Origin: Sulfitobacter aestuariivivens
GTDB lineage: Bacteria > Pseudomonadota > Alphaproteobacteria > Rhodobacterales > Rhodobacteraceae
Reading direction: 5' to 3'
Length of the DNA: 64,000 nt
NCBI RefSeq assembly: GCF_014763045.1
Contig: NZ_JACTAG010000002.1
Span: 1,178,001-1,242,000, forward strand
Positions 8,885 to 17,593 of the stretch are shown one piece after another; the stretch's first letter is position 1, and each line of letters starts with the position of its first letter. The translations under genes and the position numbers were made by a program. The notes beneath the pieces were generated by a model. The model was not told where the DNA came from and made no database searches. It saw only the letters and a list, made by a program, of their open reading frames with translations.

Positions 8885-9728
8885 CGCTCGGGCAGAAGTG
8901 AGGCGGCCCATCGGGCTTCGGTTGTGGCTGTCGGGCGGGTGGCTGAGCTTGCTGGCATTGGCCGCTATCTTTGCCCCGCTCATCGCCCCGCATGATCCCT
9001 TGGCTCAGGACCTGTTTCTTGGCCGCCTGCCGCCGTTTTGGGAAGACGGTACTGAACCGGGTTATGTCCTGGGCACTGATTCATTGGGCCGCGACGTGCT
9101 GTCCCGTATACTTTACGGTGCCCGATTGGCCCTGATCGTGGCTTTGGTCGCGGGCACGTTGACGTGCCTGATTGGTGCCACCCTTGGACTGGTCGCGGGT
9201 TATTATCGCGGCTGGTGTGACCGCATCATCAGCCGCTTTGTCGATATCTGGATGGCCTTCCCCCCGGTTTTGTTCGCGATCCTGCTGATCGCAGTTCTGG
9301 GCCCCGGCCTGATCTCGATCATCATCGCCATTGTTGTGATCGACTGGACCCGCTTTGCACGCGTCATTCGCGCCGAAGCGATGAGCCAGGGAGCGATGGA
9401 CTATGTCGCCTCTGCCCAAGTCGCCGGTCGCACGCAATTCGGCACGATGTTGACTGAGATCCTGCCCAACGTCCTGCCGACCATCGTCGCATTGCTGACA
9501 CTGGAAATGGGCATCGCCGTCATTGTTGAGGCGATTTTGAGTTTCGTGAACCTCTCCATTTCCACGGACAGCCCCACGTGGGGGGGCATGATCGCCGAAG
9601 GCCGCACCAGCGTCCATCAGGCGTGGTGGGTTCTGGTCTTTCCGCTGATCACGCTCTTTCTGACCGTTCTGAGCTTTAGCCAGTTGGGCGAAGGGTTGAA
9701 AGACCGTTTCGATCCGGTGCTGAGATGA
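8877..9728 (+). CDS. ABC transporter permease, DppC-like
   Basis: 283 residues. It has the DppC-type N-terminal helix and extracytoplasmic loop (AIFAPLIAPHDPLAQDLFLGRLPP, then LGTDSLGRDVLSRILYGARLAL), followed by the permease core with the EAA loop DYVASAQVAGRTQFGTMLTEILPNVLP. The ATG at 8877 overlaps the upstream gene by eight bases; the longer frame from 8850 starts in the preceding gene and is less likely. Its stop overlaps the ATPase start at 9725 (ATGA). Second half of the channel. Confidence 0.9.
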   Translation: MRDARAEVRRPIGLRLWLSGGWLSLLALAAIFAPLIAPHDPLAQDLFLGRLPPFWEDGTEPGYVLGTDSLGRDVLSRILYGARLALIVALVAGTLTCLIGATLGLVAGYYRGWCDRIISRFVDIWMAFPPVLFAILLIAVLGPGLISIIIAIVVIDWTRFARVIRAEAMSQGAMDYVASAQVAGRTQFGTMLTEILPNVLPTIVALLTLEMGIAVIVEAILSFVNLSISTDSPTWGGMIAEGRTSVHQAWWVLVFPLITLFLTVLSFSQLGEGLKDRFDPVLR

Positions 9729-10591
9729 GTTATCTTCAAATCAAAAACCTAGATGTGCGTTTGAAGGGCGGTGGGCCAATCCTGCGGCGGGTATCATTGG
9801 ATGTAACCGCCGGCCAGGTTCATGGGCTTGTCGGAGAATCCGGCGCCGGAAAATCGATGATCGGCAAGGCCGTTCTGGGCACATTGCCCCGCGCACTTGA
9901 GATCACAGGTGGTGCAATCATGCTGGATGGCACCGACATTGGTACGCTGCCGCCTGCTGAACGGCGCAAACGCATCGGCGCTACCGCCGCGCTGATCCCC
10001 CAAGACCCGTTGACCGCGCTAAACCCCAGCAAACGCATCGGTCCCCAGATTACGAGACGCCTTGTAGATATCCTGGGTTGGCGCAGGGCGGACGCACAGG
10101 CCCGCGCGCTGGAGCTTCTGGATGAGGTTCACATTCCGGATCCGACCCGTGTGATGCGGAGCTATCCGCACGAACTGTCAGGCGGCATGCGCCAGCGCAT
10201 CCTGATCGCATCGGCCTTTGCAGCAGAGCCCAAACTGATTATTGCGGATGAGCCCACAACCGCGTTGGACGTGACCGTGCAAAAGCAAATCCTGCGGTTG
10301 ATTGCGGAAATGCAGAAACGCCACGGAACCGCCTTGCTGTTCGTTACCCACGACCTTGGCGTTGTGTCCAAGGTCTGCGACAGCCTATCCGTGCTTTATG
10401 CGGGCAAGGTTGTGGAAGACGCGCGCATGCAACGGTTTTTCATGTCCCCCATCCATGCCTATTCCCGCGCTCTTTTGGCAGCGACGCCTACCTACACCGA
10501 CCCCAAAGGCAGCCTGATGCCTGTCCCGGACACCGTCATTGACGCGGTGGAGTTGGAGATCGCGCAGCATGATGTGAGGGCGCAAGCATGA
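9725..10591 (+). CDS. ABC transporter ATP-binding protein, DppD-like
   Basis: 288 residues. Walker A GESGAGKS (about residues 38-45), Q-loop near IPQDPLTALNPS, signature LSGGMRQR, Walker B LIIADEPTTALD and the switch histidine in FVTHDLG are all present. The C-terminal oligopeptide-transporter extension is short (HAYSRALLAATP) and there is no obvious CxxxxxxC-type iron-sulfur tail. It energises import together with the next ATPase; start and stop both overlap neighbours by four bases, so translation is coupled along the operon. Confidence 0.92.
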   Translation: MSYLQIKNLDVRLKGGGPILRRVSLDVTAGQVHGLVGESGAGKSMIGKAVLGTLPRALEITGGAIMLDGTDIGTLPPAERRKRIGATAALIPQDPLTALNPSKRIGPQITRRLVDILGWRRADAQARALELLDEVHIPDPTRVMRSYPHELSGGMRQRILIASAFAAEPKLIIADEPTTALDVTVQKQILRLIAEMQKRHGTALLFVTHDLGVVSKVCDSLSVLYAGKVVEDARMQRFFMSPIHAYSRALLAATPTYTDPKGSLMPVPDTVIDAVELEIAQHDVRAQA

Positions 10592-11379
10592 TGTATCAGG
10601 TGACCGATCTACACCTTTCGCTGCCCGACATGACCCGCAAACCACTGGTGGGTGCTGCGCCGCGGATTCACATTCTCAAGGGCCTGACCTTCGACGTTCC
10701 GAAAGGGGCTGTGCTTGGCATTGTCGGGGGGTCGGGTTCTGGCAAGTCGACCCTTGGGCGCGCGATGTTGCGGCTGCTTGAACCGACGTCAGGACAGATT
10801 GTATTTGACGGGACAGATGTTTCGCACCTGATCGAAGATCAGCTTCGCCCGATGCGCCGGCGATTCCAGATGATTTTTCAGGATCCCATGTCTTCACTCA
10901 ACCCGCGGCGCCGGGTCGGCGGGATCATTGCGGGGCCCTTGCGGCTGCACGGGATGGAGACCGCCGGAAAGGTCGACGATGCGCTTGAGATGGTCGGCCT
11001 GCCGCGCAGTTTCGCGAGCCGATATCCTCATGAGTTGTCAGGTGGCCAGCGCCAGCGGGTCGGGATCGCGCGGGCGATTGCGCTGCGCCCCGATTTCATC
11101 CTCGCAGACGAGATCGTGTCGGGGTTGGATGTGTCCTCGCAGGCGCAGGTTCTGAACCTGCTCGAAGATCTGGTGCGCGAATTGGGGCTGACACTGGCTT
11201 TCATAAGCCACGACCTGTCGGTGATCAGGCGTTTGTGCAGTCGGATCATCGTGCTTGATCAAGGCAAAATCGTTGAGGAGGCACCGACCGAGGCTCTTTT
11301 CGAGGCACCGAAGGCGTCTTATACCCGCGCACTCTTGCAGGCGATCCCCTTGCCGGATCCCTATCAGGTCTGGGACTGA
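10588..11379 (+). CDS. ABC transporter ATP-binding protein, DppF-like
   Basis: 263 residues. Walker A GGSGSGKS, Q-loop MIFQDPMSSLNPRRRVG, signature LSGGQRQR, Walker B FILADEIVSGLD and the switch His in FISHDLS are intact. The Walker B tail reads DEIVSGLD instead of the common DEPTSALD, a conservative variant. It heterodimerises with the product at 9725-10591. It is the last gene of the transporter operon, and 163 bases without a gene follow. Confidence 0.92.
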   Translation: MMYQVTDLHLSLPDMTRKPLVGAAPRIHILKGLTFDVPKGAVLGIVGGSGSGKSTLGRAMLRLLEPTSGQIVFDGTDVSHLIEDQLRPMRRRFQMIFQDPMSSLNPRRRVGGIIAGPLRLHGMETAGKVDDALEMVGLPRSFASRYPHELSGGQRQRVGIARAIALRPDFILADEIVSGLDVSSQAQVLNLLEDLVRELGLTLAFISHDLSVIRRLCSRIIVLDQGKIVEEAPTEALFEAPKASYTRALLQAIPLPDPYQVWD

Positions 11380-11542
11380 AGAGCTTGTCGGACCTGCTTG
11401 ATTATCTCTTGGCGCTCAAAAAGTTCAGTTTCCAAAACCACCTGAACAAAATTGACGCGGTTGCTGGATCGATTCCTGTCCGAATGTTATGTACCGCACA
11501 TGAACAGATGCCTTCCTGTAGTCGCACGTCAGGTGTAGTCGC

Positions 11543-12673
11543 ATGAGACCGACCTTGACGCTGAGCCCGGCTTACTTTCTTTATCATTCAATCGGTCAAT
11601 ATCCTGGCAAGGCGGCAGAAATGGCATCGGCCTTGTCGCAGTTTTCGGATATCTGGGGCGCGATGGACGATGCGCAATGGCCGAGGGTTCTGGCCGAGCG
11701 GGAGCGGTTTCTGACGCTCTGGCGTGCTTTGATCGACGCGCCAGAAGGCACGTTGACGAGTGCGGAGAATGTGACCACGGCACTTTTTTCCGTTTTGGGT
11801 GGGCTGCCTGCAAATCGTCTAAAAGGTAAACGCGTGCTGGTGGCCGCTGATTGTTTCCCGTCGCTGCATTTTCTTCTCAACGGGATGGCGCCCCGATTGG
11901 GGTATACATTGGAGACCGTACCTGTGCGGCAGGGTGAGTTCTGGGTGCAGGATGAGGACATGCTCGCAGCCTGGGGCGAGGATGTTGGGCTGGCCTTGCT
12001 CACGTTCGTGACCTCCACTTCTTCGCATCGGAGTGATCTTGATGCGCTTGTCCAACACGGTCAGCGCATGGGATCATTCGTGGGTGTGGATCTGACCCAA
12101 GGGGTCGGGATCATTCCGTTTTCGCTGGTAAATACCCCGGTGGATTTCGTCGTCTCTACGTCGCTCAAATGGCTTTGTGGGACCCCCGGTGCAGGGATCA
12201 TTCAAATGCGGGAGGGCTTGATCGATGACGTCAGACCAGAGCTGCGAGGCTGGTTTTCGCAGCCTGACCCGTTTTCGTGGGATCTGGACGCGTTTGAATA
12301 TGCCCCGGACGCGCGTCGATTTGAGCATGGCACGCCGTCGGTGCTGGCGTGTGTCGGATCGGTGCCCGCTCTGGAATGGCACGCCAACCAGAGTCATTTG
12401 TTGACCCAAAATCGCGCGCTGACGGCGCAAGTGATTGAGGAGGCGGGGCGGGCAGGCCTGCATCTTGCAACGCCATTGGCCGAAAATCAGCGTGGCGGAT
12501 CGGTCATGTTGGAATTGCCTGCACACGCAGATAGCGCAGCGGTTGTGAACGGGTTGCGCGGACGCGGGGTTTTTGTCGATGCGCGAGGTCGTCTTTTGCG
12601 GGTCTCGCCGGGGGCAATGACTGATCCCGCGCATGTAGAGCGATTGTTTGCAGGATTGCGTGAGATCCTTTGA
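11543..12673 (+). CDS. Kynureninase-like PLP-dependent enzyme (aminotransferase class V fold)
   Basis: 376 residues of the class V/kynureninase group. The PLP-lysine is in STSLKWLCGTPG (K209), the ring-nitrogen aspartate in GVDLTQG (D183), and the phosphate-binding region in TFVTSTSSHRSD. True kynureninases hydrolyse kynurenine to anthranilate and alanine and are around 410-420 residues; this one lacks the usual N-terminal 'YLDGNSLG' segment, so a related C-C lyase or desulfurase activity cannot be excluded. The 163-base upstream gap holds inverted GTTCAG/CTGAAC hexamers 13 bases apart, a weak operator candidate. Together with the cyclase/formamidase-like gene it suggests a kynurenine-like substrate; this is inference. 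Confidence 0.75.
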   Translation: MRPTLTLSPAYFLYHSIGQYPGKAAEMASALSQFSDIWGAMDDAQWPRVLAERERFLTLWRALIDAPEGTLTSAENVTTALFSVLGGLPANRLKGKRVLVAADCFPSLHFLLNGMAPRLGYTLETVPVRQGEFWVQDEDMLAAWGEDVGLALLTFVTSTSSHRSDLDALVQHGQRMGSFVGVDLTQGVGIIPFSLVNTPVDFVVSTSLKWLCGTPGAGIIQMREGLIDDVRPELRGWFSQPDPFSWDLDAFEYAPDARRFEHGTPSVLACVGSVPALEWHANQSHLLTQNRALTAQVIEEAGRAGLHLATPLAENQRGGSVMLELPAHADSAAVVNGLRGRGVFVDARGRLLRVSPGAMTDPAHVERLFAGLREIL

Positions 12674-12741
12674 GCAATTCGCGCTGGGCGGCGTGGGCGC
12701 AGAGGTATTTTCAAATGGGTGAAAGACCAAAGTGTGGTGCC

Positions 12742-13911
12742 CTATGGCTGCGACAGGTCGTTGAAGAAGCGCTGCAGGCGGATCATGGCCTCTTCCAGCA
12801 CATCCAGTTCCGCGCAGCCAAAGCAGATGCGCAGATGGCCTTCGCCGGCGTCACCGTAGAAGCTGCCTGCTTCGACGACCACGCCGGTTTCTGCGAGCAG
12901 GCGGTCGGCGCATTCCTGTGCACTGAGGCCGGTCGCAGTGATGTTAGGGAAAGCATAGATTGTGCCTTGGACATCTGCGCAGGTCACACCGGGCATTTGG
13001 TTGAGCCTTGTCACAACGAGGTCGCGGCGGGTGCGGTCGCGGTCAACCATGCCTTGCAGGATTGACGGGTCACCTTGCAGGGCTGCGATGCCACCGTGTT
13101 GAATAAATGTATTGACGTGTGTGACTTCGCTTGTGTGGATTTTCATGCAGGGGCCGATGAGGCTGGCATCGGCAGCGAGGTAACCCAGACGCCAGCCGTC
13201 CATGGCGTAGGCCTTGGTAAAGGCGCCCATGGTGATGGTACGTTGCTTCATGCCGGGCAGGGTGGCGATGGGGATATGGTCCGCGCCGTCGTAGGTGATG
13301 TCGGCGTAGACCTCATCAGAAAAGACCAGCAGGTCGTGTTTGATCGCCAGATCGGCGAGCGCTTCCAATTCGTGGCGGCTATAAATGCGCCCCGTGGGAT
13401 TACATGGGTTGATCAGGGCGATGGCGCGGGTTTGCGGTGTGATGTGCGGGGCGATCAGGTCGGGATTGATCGCAAAGTTGTTTGCAGCGTCCAAGGGGGC
13501 AACTTGCACGCGGGCTCCTGCAAGCTCTGCCTTTCCGATATGTTGCGGGTAATAGGGGGCAAGCAGCAGGCAGGCGTCACCTGTGTCCAGAAAGGCCATG
13601 AAAGCCGCAAACGAGGCCTGGGTGAGCCCGTTGGTGACGATGACCTCGGCGGCGGTGGTGTCCATGCCACGTTTTTGGAGCGTGTCCGCGATGGCGGCGC
13701 GCAGGTCGGGCAGACCTTGCAGGTCAGAGTAATGCACCGCCCCAACCTGAAGTGCAGCGACGGTGGCGTCCTTGATGTGTTGAGGCGTGTCTTCGGCGGG
13801 CATGCCCAACTCGAGGTGGATCAGATCACCCTTCATCCCCACGGCCTTGGCGAACATGCCGAAGTTCTTGGGCGAGGTGTCGGTGATACGGCGGGCAGGG
13901 CGGATCGGCAT
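12742..13911 (-). CDS. Pyridoxal-phosphate aminotransferase, class I/II
   Basis: 389 residues. It shows the fold-type I aspartate-aminotransferase pattern: HYSDLQGLPDLRAAI near the N-terminus, NPCNPTG (about 168-174), SDEVY (D199 for the pyridine nitrogen), and the Schiff-base lysine K233 in GAFTKAYAMDGWRLGY. The ATG at 13911 is preferred over an upstream TTG. It would interconvert an amino acid and its 2-oxo acid, consistent with feeding aryl pyruvates to the IorA enzyme. It is transcribed away from the SDR gene at 13996, with 84 bases between the starts for a shared divergent promoter. Amino-acid specificity is not visible. Confidence 0.88.
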   Translation of the reverse strand: MPIRPARRITDTSPKNFGMFAKAVGMKGDLIHLELGMPAEDTPQHIKDATVAALQVGAVHYSDLQGLPDLRAAIADTLQKRGMDTTAAEVIVTNGLTQASFAAFMAFLDTGDACLLLAPYYPQHIGKAELAGARVQVAPLDAANNFAINPDLIAPHITPQTRAIALINPCNPTGRIYSRHELEALADLAIKHDLLVFSDEVYADITYDGADHIPIATLPGMKQRTITMGAFTKAYAMDGWRLGYLAADASLIGPCMKIHTSEVTHVNTFIQHGGIAALQGDPSILQGMVDRDRTRRDLVVTRLNQMPGVTCADVQGTIYAFPNITATGLSAQECADRLLAETGVVVEAGSFYGDAGEGHLRICFGCAELDVLEEAMIRLQRFFNDLSQP

Positions 13912-13995
13912 CGGGTGTCCTTGCGGCAAAGATTATGTGCATCTACATATATCTCAGGTCATGCGGGGATGACCACATCTGATAAGGAGGCAGCG

Positions 13996-14721
13996 ATGCA
14001 GAAGGTTGCAGTGGTCACAGGGGCCGCAGGTGGCATGGGCCGCGCGATTGTTGCGCGACTGATGCGGGACGGGATGCAAGTGATCGGGCTGGACATCGAC
14101 AGCGACGGATTGGCTGAGATGGAAAAGTCGGAGGGGTTCGTGGGAATTCCCATGGATTTGACCGACGCCCGTGCGATCGGGGTGGCTTTTGCCCGCATAG
14201 AGGCTGATTTTGGAGGGGTCGATGCCTTGGTGAACAATGCGGGCACTTGTTTCATGTCCGAGTTCCCGGATATTCCGGAAGACGAGTTCGAGCGGCAGAT
14301 GGCATTGAATTTCTCGGGCGCGTTTCATTGTTGTCAGGCGGCGATCAAGCTGATGGCGGGGCGCGACGGTGTGCGCAAGATCGTCAATATCTCGTCGAAC
14401 GGGGCGTATAATTTCGATGCCTTCGACCCGCCGCATTACCGGGCGTCCAAGGCGGCGCTGGACACGCTGACCAAGGATCTGGCGCGGCGGTATGCGCGTG
14501 CCAAGATCGCGGTCAATTCGATAGCACCTGCGATGACGGAAACGCCCTTATTTGGTGTGGTCAGCAAAGAGGTTTTGGAAGAGGCGATTGCGCAGATGCC
14601 ACACGGACGCGCAATGCAGCCAAGCGAGATCGCTGATTGGGTCGGCTTTCTGGTGTCGTCTGCCGGGGATGTATCCAGCGGGAATGTGATCATTCTGAAT
14701 CAAGGGCGGGATGTACGGTAA
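13996..14721 (+). CDS. Short-chain dehydrogenase/reductase
   Basis: 241 residues of the classical SDR family. The cofactor motif is TGAAGGMG (8-15), NNAG at 80-83, catalytic Ser at about 133-134 and YRASK (Y148, K152). D33 in GLDID at the end of beta-2 favours NAD(H). The ATG at 13996 follows a strong AAGGAGG at 13984-13990; the open frame reaching 900 bases further upstream is antisense to the aminotransferase gene and is not coding. It probably oxidises a hydroxyl group in the island's pathway, but the substrate is unknown. Confidence 0.88.
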   Translation: MQKVAVVTGAAGGMGRAIVARLMRDGMQVIGLDIDSDGLAEMEKSEGFVGIPMDLTDARAIGVAFARIEADFGGVDALVNNAGTCFMSEFPDIPEDEFERQMALNFSGAFHCCQAAIKLMAGRDGVRKIVNISSNGAYNFDAFDPPHYRASKAALDTLTKDLARRYARAKIAVNSIAPAMTETPLFGVVSKEVLEEAIAQMPHGRAMQPSEIADWVGFLVSSAGDVSSGNVIILNQGRDVR

Positions 14722-14732
14722 GAGAGATCGGA

Positions 14733-15491
14733 TCACGCAAAAAACAGTGGCGCTTTCCTTAGATCTGGCCATTGTTCGGGACTGTGGCCGTAGATGATCA
14801 GCGCGTCCCGTTCTGCAGCCAGTTTCAGCAGGCGGTCACCGTGATGGATTGCCTGTGCGACGTCCCACGAGCCTACGAATTTCTCTTCCACTTCAGACGC
14901 GCGGCTTATGGCATCTGAGGTCAACAGCACCCACCCCGTTTGCGGAAGTCTGACCATAAAGGCCAGTTGTCCCGGTGCATGACCCGGGCAAAGCAACACT
15001 TCAAAGTTGGGGCCGATGGTGCAGTCTTGGTCGATCAGATGATATTGCGCCCTCGGCCAGGCCATGGGTTGTTTGCCAGACCAGTACAGCGGGCGCGGCA
15101 GGGCGCGTTCTGCGGCCGCGATCAGAATTGGTATACCGGGAAAGCCGGCCATATCGCCAATGTGGTCGATGTGCGTGTGGCTTTGGATCATCAGGGTTAC
15201 ATCGCGTTTGGTCAGATCCAACTTGGCCAGTTGCGCGGCAGGCAGGTTGGTGTGCGTTACGGACAGGACGCGCCCAAAACTGCCAAGGTCATCCTCTGCG
15301 GTCGCGGCATTAGCGTTGTCCGCATACTTGGCGGGAAAGCCGGTATCGATCAGGACGACCTCGTCTGCATCCGTCTCTATGACAAAGCCGCAGATGCCGA
15401 TGGTGCGCGGGCCTGCGTGGACTTCGAATAGTCCGTAATCTAGCACGGCAAGGCGTTTCGGTTTGCCCTTCAGGGTGATCTGGCTTTTCAT
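14733..15491 (-). CDS. MBL-fold metallohydrolase (N-acyl-homoserine-lactonase-like)
   Basis: 252 residues with the metallo-beta-lactamase signature SHTHIDHIGD (H105, H107, D109, H110), a later metal His in CPGHAPGQLAF and an Asp in LLTSDAIS. The final metal His is in IIYGHSPEQW. The architecture resembles AiiA/AttM-type lactonases, so a lactone or thioester hydrolase is likely. The ATG at 15491 leaves 24 bases to the divergent aminotransferase start at 15516; the longer frame to 15533 would overlap it. It is convergent with the SDR gene (11-base gap). Substrate unknown. Confidence 0.85.
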   Translation of the reverse strand: MKSQITLKGKPKRLAVLDYGLFEVHAGPRTIGICGFVIETDADEVVLIDTGFPAKYADNANAATAEDDLGSFGRVLSVTHTNLPAAQLAKLDLTKRDVTLMIQSHTHIDHIGDMAGFPGIPILIAAAERALPRPLYWSGKQPMAWPRAQYHLIDQDCTIGPNFEVLLCPGHAPGQLAFMVRLPQTGWVLLTSDAISRASEVEEKFVGSWDVAQAIHHGDRLLKLAAERDALIIYGHSPEQWPDLRKAPLFFA

Positions 15492-15515
15492 GGGACCAAG
15501 CAGACGGGATGGGCC

Positions 15516-16637
15516 ATGAAAGTCAAGATACACACGTTGTTTCAGTATCTGTTGGAAACGACGGATGCCGCACCAGAGGCGATAGTAGGGTTTTCGTTGT
15601 CTGGCTCGCCTACGTTAGGGGATTATCTGGATGATCTTGATCCGGACTTGTCACTGGATTGGAACAACCGGGACTTTCGTGGCCTGCCAGAGTTGCGCGA
15701 AAATGTGCTGGCTCAGGCGGGGCTAACCGGCCTATGCACTTCGGCGGATGTGTTGATCACAGCGGGAGCGGCAGAGGCAAATTATCTCGTGATCATGCAG
15801 TTGTTGCAGCCCGGAGACGAGATTGTCATTGAGACACCAGGTTGGCCGCAGGCAGAGGTGTTGGCCAAGGCGATCGGCGCAAAGGTGGTGAAAGTCGCAA
15901 GGTCCGAAGCTGACGATTGGCGATTGCCATTGGATGCGGTGGCAGCGGCTGTCAGTGACAAGACACGAATGATCTTTCTGAGCAATCCGAACAACCCTAC
16001 CGGGGATTTGCTGGGGGCAGATGATCTGGCTGAGCTGGTGCGCTGTGCGGATCGTGTCGGCGCATGGCTATTGGTGGATGAAGTTTACGCGGGGCTGGAG
16101 TGGGGGGCACCGCGTGCGCCATCGGTGGCCGGCCATTATGCACGCGGCATCAGCACAGGGTCAGTCAGCAAGGCGCTTGGGCTGCAGGGGCTGCGGACGG
16201 GTTGGTTGATTTGCCCTGATCCAGAGTTGATCATGGATGCAGTCATTCTGCGCGAGAACAGCAGCGAGATCATGAATATAATGGGCGAGACTATTGCCGA
16301 GATCGCCTTGCGCCCTGACAGGTATCGCGCGGCTATCGATAAGGCGCGACGCGAGGGGGCCGCAAACCTGGCTCAGATGAATGAATGGGTGGCAGAGCAG
16401 GCAATGCTAAGCTGGGTTGCACCAAAGGCTGGGCTTATTGGGTTGGGGCGGCTGCCAGCGGGGATCGACAGCGATGCCTTTGCCAAACGAGTGCTGGCCG
16501 ATCCTTACCGCACCTTTTTGTTACCGGGCAGTGCGTACGATCAGCCGGGGCATATCCGTTTGGGCGTGGGCGGTGGGGCGGGCGTCAATCTGCGCAAAGG
16601 ACTGGACCGCGTCGCGCAGGCACTGGCGGAGTGGTGA
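15516..16637 (+). CDS. Pyridoxal-phosphate aminotransferase, class I/II (second copy)
   Basis: 373 residues. It shows GAAEANYLVIMQLLQPGD, NPNNPTGDLL, the PLP-Asp in LLVDEVYAGLEW and the lysine in GSVSKALGLQGLRTGW, all typical of fold-type I aminotransferases. It is not a close copy of the one at 12742-13911, so it is not a recent duplication. Its TGA overlaps the ATG of the amidohydrolase gene (TGATG), so the two are translationally coupled. It may act on the same family of compounds, or instead be a beta-lyase or cyclodeaminase-like enzyme. Specificity unknown. Confidence 0.86.
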   Translation: MKVKIHTLFQYLLETTDAAPEAIVGFSLSGSPTLGDYLDDLDPDLSLDWNNRDFRGLPELRENVLAQAGLTGLCTSADVLITAGAAEANYLVIMQLLQPGDEIVIETPGWPQAEVLAKAIGAKVVKVARSEADDWRLPLDAVAAAVSDKTRMIFLSNPNNPTGDLLGADDLAELVRCADRVGAWLLVDEVYAGLEWGAPRAPSVAGHYARGISTGSVSKALGLQGLRTGWLICPDPELIMDAVILRENSSEIMNIMGETIAEIALRPDRYRAAIDKARREGAANLAQMNEWVAEQAMLSWVAPKAGLIGLGRLPAGIDSDAFAKRVLADPYRTFLLPGSAYDQPGHIRLGVGGGAGVNLRKGLDRVAQALAEW

Positions 16638-17542
16638 TGACGACAGAAAAAATCATAGATGCGCATCATCACCTTTGGGCGCCTCAATCCGATCCCGGCA
16701 CTGTCGGCTATGTCTGGCTACGCGACATCGGCGCGCCCAAGCCGTTTGGCGATCCGACGCCCATTCAGCGGGACTATCTGCTGCCGGAATTTTTGGCCGA
16801 ACCAGCGCCAGATCGGTTGGCTGGGTCCGTGCATGTACAATGTGACCCCAAGATTTCCGATCCAGCGGCCGAGACGGCGTTCATTCAGGGGATCAGCAAC
16901 ACGGCCGGACATCCGATCATGATCGTCGGGTTCGCTGACCTCAGCCGGTCGGAAGTTGCCGAGACGATCAAATGTCATCAGGCCTATCCGAATCTGCGCG
17001 GGGTTCGGCAGATCATTTCGCATCTGCCGGACAGGCCTGACATCAGCTTTGCTTCAGCCAATCTACTGGAGGACCTGACATGGCGCGCGAATTTCGCAAT
17101 ACTGGCAGATGCAGGGCTTAGCTTTGATGTGCAGCTTTACCCTGAACAGATGCAACAGGCAGCGGAGTTTCTGGCGCAACATCCGGCTGTCCCCGCAGTC
17201 ATCGACCATCTGGGCAGCCCTTATGATGCCTCTGATGCAGGGCTGCAGCGATGGGAAGACGGCATGACCGCATTGGCGGCACTGCCACATGTGCATGTCA
17301 AACTGGGCGGCTATGCCATGTACTTTGGCAGCGATCTGGGGTCTGTCCCCGCGCAATTGACCCAGCGCGCGCTGCAGCTTTTTGGTGCCTCTCGGGTGAT
17401 GTTCTCCAGCAACTTCCCGGTCGACAGTCTGCATCTGACCTACCCCGATTTGCTGGCTTTCGTCCGAGCACAAATGCCGCGCGCAGATCACGCGCAGGTG
17501 TTTCATGATACGGCGGCTAAGTTCTACCGCTTCGCTTGTTAG
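16637..17542 (+). CDS. Amidohydrolase family protein (TIM-barrel metal-dependent hydrolase)
   Basis: 301 residues starting MTTEKIIDAHHHLWAP. The HxH metal motif at residues 9-13 and later VIDHLGSPYD and MFSSNFPVDSL are typical of the 2-pyrone-4,6-dicarboxylate lactonase / L-fuconolactonase branch. It would hydrolyse a lactone or decarboxylate an acid in the cytoplasm. It overlaps the aminotransferase stop by one base; the frame that begins inside the upstream gene at 16385 is not the real start. A ring-cleavage product lactone is a sensible substrate given the monooxygenase that follows, but this is inference. Confidence 0.82.
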   Translation: MTTEKIIDAHHHLWAPQSDPGTVGYVWLRDIGAPKPFGDPTPIQRDYLLPEFLAEPAPDRLAGSVHVQCDPKISDPAAETAFIQGISNTAGHPIMIVGFADLSRSEVAETIKCHQAYPNLRGVRQIISHLPDRPDISFASANLLEDLTWRANFAILADAGLSFDVQLYPEQMQQAAEFLAQHPAVPAVIDHLGSPYDASDAGLQRWEDGMTALAALPHVHVKLGGYAMYFGSDLGSVPAQLTQRALQLFGASRVMFSSNFPVDSLHLTYPDLLAFVRAQMPRADHAQVFHDTAAKFYRFAC

Positions 17543-17593
17543 TTACAAAAGCAACCATTATACCAACCTTCATGCGTTCAGGGAGGTTCGCTC

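Noticed and set aside
11380-11542. GTTCAG/CTGAAC repeat as regulator site
   Set aside because: Arms are only six bases with a 13-base spacer and no matching regulator; kept only as a remark.
13075-13995. N-terminal extension of the SDR reading frame (548 codons in total)
   Set aside because: It is antisense to the well-supported aminotransferase gene; a strong AAGGAGG and the SDR motif mark the ATG at 13996.
16385-16636. Upstream start of the amidohydrolase frame
   Set aside because: Lies inside the aminotransferase gene; the TGATG junction and the DAHHHLW motif support 16637.
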